A DNA stretch of 8,052 nucleotides from a bacterium (GTDB lineage: Bacteria; Thermosulfidibacterota; Thermosulfidibacteria; Thermosulfidibacterales; JALWSI01): positions 1 through 8,052 of the forward strand of contig JALWSI010000052.1 in the NCBI GenBank assembly GCA_027080315.1, read 5' to 3'. Positions within the stretch are counted from its first letter, which is position 1. Every line of letters begins with the position of its first letter. The position numbers and the translations under genes were made by a program. Below the pieces are notes generated by a model. The model saw only the letters and a program-made list of their open reading frames with translations, had not been told where the DNA came from and did not search any database. This document shows positions 7,089 through 8,052 of this stretch, piece after piece.

Positions 7089-7136
7089 CACCTCTTGAAA
7101 TGTGGAGGGCAAGTTACAGCAGAGCCCCAAGAGGTG
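7089..7136 (-). promoter_or_regulatory. inverted repeat in the leader of the homocysteine gene
   Basis: The 96 bases between the kinase-like gene and HcyBio hold a perfect 9-bp inverted repeat: CACCTCTTG (7136-7128 on the transcript) and CAAGAGGTG (7097-7089), 30 bases apart. Directly inside the first arm, GGGC (7127-7124) can pair with GCCC (7110-7107), extending the stem to 13 bp with a 9-base bulge on one side. There is no T run after it, so it is not an intrinsic terminator. The distal arm contains AAGAGGTG, a Shine-Dalgarno-like sequence that pairing would hide. I do not recognise a known riboswitch class. Confidence 0.4.
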
Positions 7137-7145
7137 CAAGGGCGA

Positions 7146-8052
7146 TTATGGCTTGAAAAGTGCCGAAAATACCAGACCCTTAGGGGTGTTTGAGATAGAG
7201 AGCTTGCCGCCGTGCTTTTCCACCACCTCACTGAATATGGCCACACCCCAGTGGGGAAAGGCATCTTCTGGTAAAGATGCCCTCCAGGGTTGAATCATGG
7301 AATGGATCATCCCCTCTCTAATCGTTAGGCTGGGCACCAGAAGGGCCAGCTCCCACCCTCCAAGGGTGGGATTACCCTCCACCTGAAGGACGGGATGCGA
7401 GACTCCCCTCTCTACGGCAAGCTCAGAGGCGGCTTTGAGGAGAAAGAGCAGCCCTTTGTGAAAGACCTCTGGATCCCCCTTAACCACGAAGCTGGCCTGG
7501 GAGTTCACCAACCAGTTGACAGAAACCCTCTCAAAGACATCCATCATACGATGTTCGTTAGGAATCTCCCCTTTGGCAAAAAGAATAGCAGCCTTCTGGA
7601 GTTCTACGGGAAGATTTATCTCTTTATGGTAAGACAACTCTCCCTTCACCTTGATGTAGTAGGTGTACTCAGAAACCGCGTCCTCTAAGGAGAAGAGGGA
7701 ACGGTAGATGTAGTTGAGGTAGAGCATCTGCTGGTCGTCTAAGGGGCGCTCTTCAAGAAGCTTTAAAAAGCCCCCCATGGGCATAAGGGAATTTCTGACG
7801 GTATGGGCCATGTAAGAGGAGATCCCTGCCAGCACCTTGTACTCCTGACTCATTCTGGTGTTGGTGATGTCTGTGAAGGTGCGCACCACACCGAAGGCTC
7901 CATTCTCAGACTCCCAGGGAAGGGTCTTAACCTCAAAGAGGCGCTTATCTTCCTCTAAGAAGAGCACCAGCTCCTCGGTGGCAGGAACCCTGCTCTTCAG
8001 CACCCTTCTGCAACTGAGTCCTTTGCAGGGACAACTGGTGCTCCGCATTACG
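7146..8052 (-). CDS. PAS / histidine-kinase-like sensor protein with degenerate ATPase domain (N-terminus off right edge)
   Basis: The frame is open to the right edge. The first visible ATG is at 8048, but the codon before it (GTA) is also open and the protein begins in mid PAS domain, so the real start is outside. Numbering from that Met: residues 6-13 hold Cys6, Cys8 and Cys13 (CPCKGLSC), a cysteine cluster common near the end of some PAS domains. The PAS/PAC core runs to VVRTFTDITNTR (54-65). A dimerisation/phosphoacceptor helix follows, MAHTVRNSLMPMGGFLKLL (80-98), with His82 as expected phosphoacceptor. The C-terminal half aligns with HATPase_c through GDPEVFHKGLLFLLKAASELA (191-211) and VVEKHGGKLSISN (275-287). 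The N-box Asn is replaced by Lys205, and no DxGxG G1 box is visible; G2 is reduced to WGVA. ATP binding is doubtful. No transmembrane helix or response regulator is visible. Confidence 0.85.
   Translation of the reverse strand, partial: VMRSTSCPCKGLSCRRVLKSRVPATEELVLFLEEDKRLFEVKTLPWESENGAFGVVRTFTDITNTRMSQEYKVLAGISSYMAHTVRNSLMPMGGFLKLLEERPLDDQQMLYLNYIYRSLFSLEDAVSEYTYYIKVKGELSYHKEINLPVELQKAAILFAKGEIPNEHRMMDVFERVSVNWLVNSQASFVVKGDPEVFHKGLLFLLKAASELAVERGVSHPVLQVEGNPTLGGWELALLVPSLTIREGMIHSMIQPWRASLPEDAFPHWGVAIFSEVVEKHGGKLSISNTPKGLVFSALFKP

Noticed and set aside
7089-7136. SAM-type riboswitch upstream of the homocysteine gene
   Set aside because: A GTGGAGGGC stretch at 7102-7110 recalls part of the SAM-I core, but it is on the plus strand, opposite to the gene it would control, and the remaining conserved core and helices are absent.
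7050-7145. Separate promoter for the HcyBio operon in the leader
   Set aside because: The best pair (TTGCAC and TAACTT with 17 bases between, minus strand) matches only 3 of 6 at each box, no better than background.
6093-7193. Long open frame on the plus strand (366 codons)
   Set aside because: It lies antisense to the well-supported HcyBio gene, crosses its leader, and its translation is rich in His, Gly and Val without any recognisable domain. It is a shadow of the codon bias of the opposite strand.
1-8052. CRISPR array, tRNA or rRNA gene, insertion sequence, phage or toxin-antitoxin module
   Set aside because: No regularly spaced repeats, no tRNA-like cloverleaf, no transposase or integrase motifs and no terminal inverted repeats were seen. 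Coding sequence fills nearly the whole window.

Overview
This is a gene-dense bacterial segment: eight protein genes, no intergenic gap above about 160 bases, good Shine-Dalgarno sites and several overlapping start/stop junctions. Base composition is moderate to slightly GC-rich. The gene set is bacterial and leans towards a strict anaerobe: a DUF39/HcyBio homocysteine-synthesis protein (a family known from methanogens and anaerobic bacteria such as sulfate reducers), an HDOD signalling protein, and a PAS-type sensor kinase whose H-box ends in a GGF motif. I would guess Desulfobacterota or Synergistota, but nothing here fixes the phylum.

Left part (1-2100). The minus strand begins with the N-terminal 137 codons of an HPP-family membrane protein that runs off the left edge. 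Thirty-eight bases away, divergently, a plus-strand pair encodes an HDOD protein and a HAD-superfamily hydrolase, joined by an 8-base start/stop overlap. The pair ends in a strong, probably bidirectional, hairpin terminator that it shares with the convergent gene to its right.

Middle (2113-3679). A complete aldehyde dehydrogenase lies on the minus strand with a strong ribosome binding site and a plausible own promoter in the 160-base gap upstream. That gap also carries three copies of a 5-base word around the promoter.

Right part (3680-8052). A minus-strand run, probably one operon, reads in transcription order: PAS/histidine-kinase-like protein (N-terminus off the right edge), a 96-base leader with an inverted repeat, HcyBio homocysteine-synthesis protein, a stand-alone CinA N-terminal-domain protein, a histidine-phosphatase-family enzyme, and QueC (preQ0 synthase). 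The last four genes are separated by +5, 0 and -4 bases, so they are almost certainly co-transcribed. Their functions (sulfur amino-acid synthesis, nucleotide/cofactor clean-up, phosphate-ester hydrolysis, queuosine precursor synthesis) do not form one obvious pathway.

I do not see a clear undescribed defence or mobile system. The items most worth a second look are the kinase-like protein whose ATP-binding motifs have decayed, the structured leader in front of the homocysteine gene with a Shine-Dalgarno-like arm, and the HcyBio protein without its usual ferredoxin partner in view.
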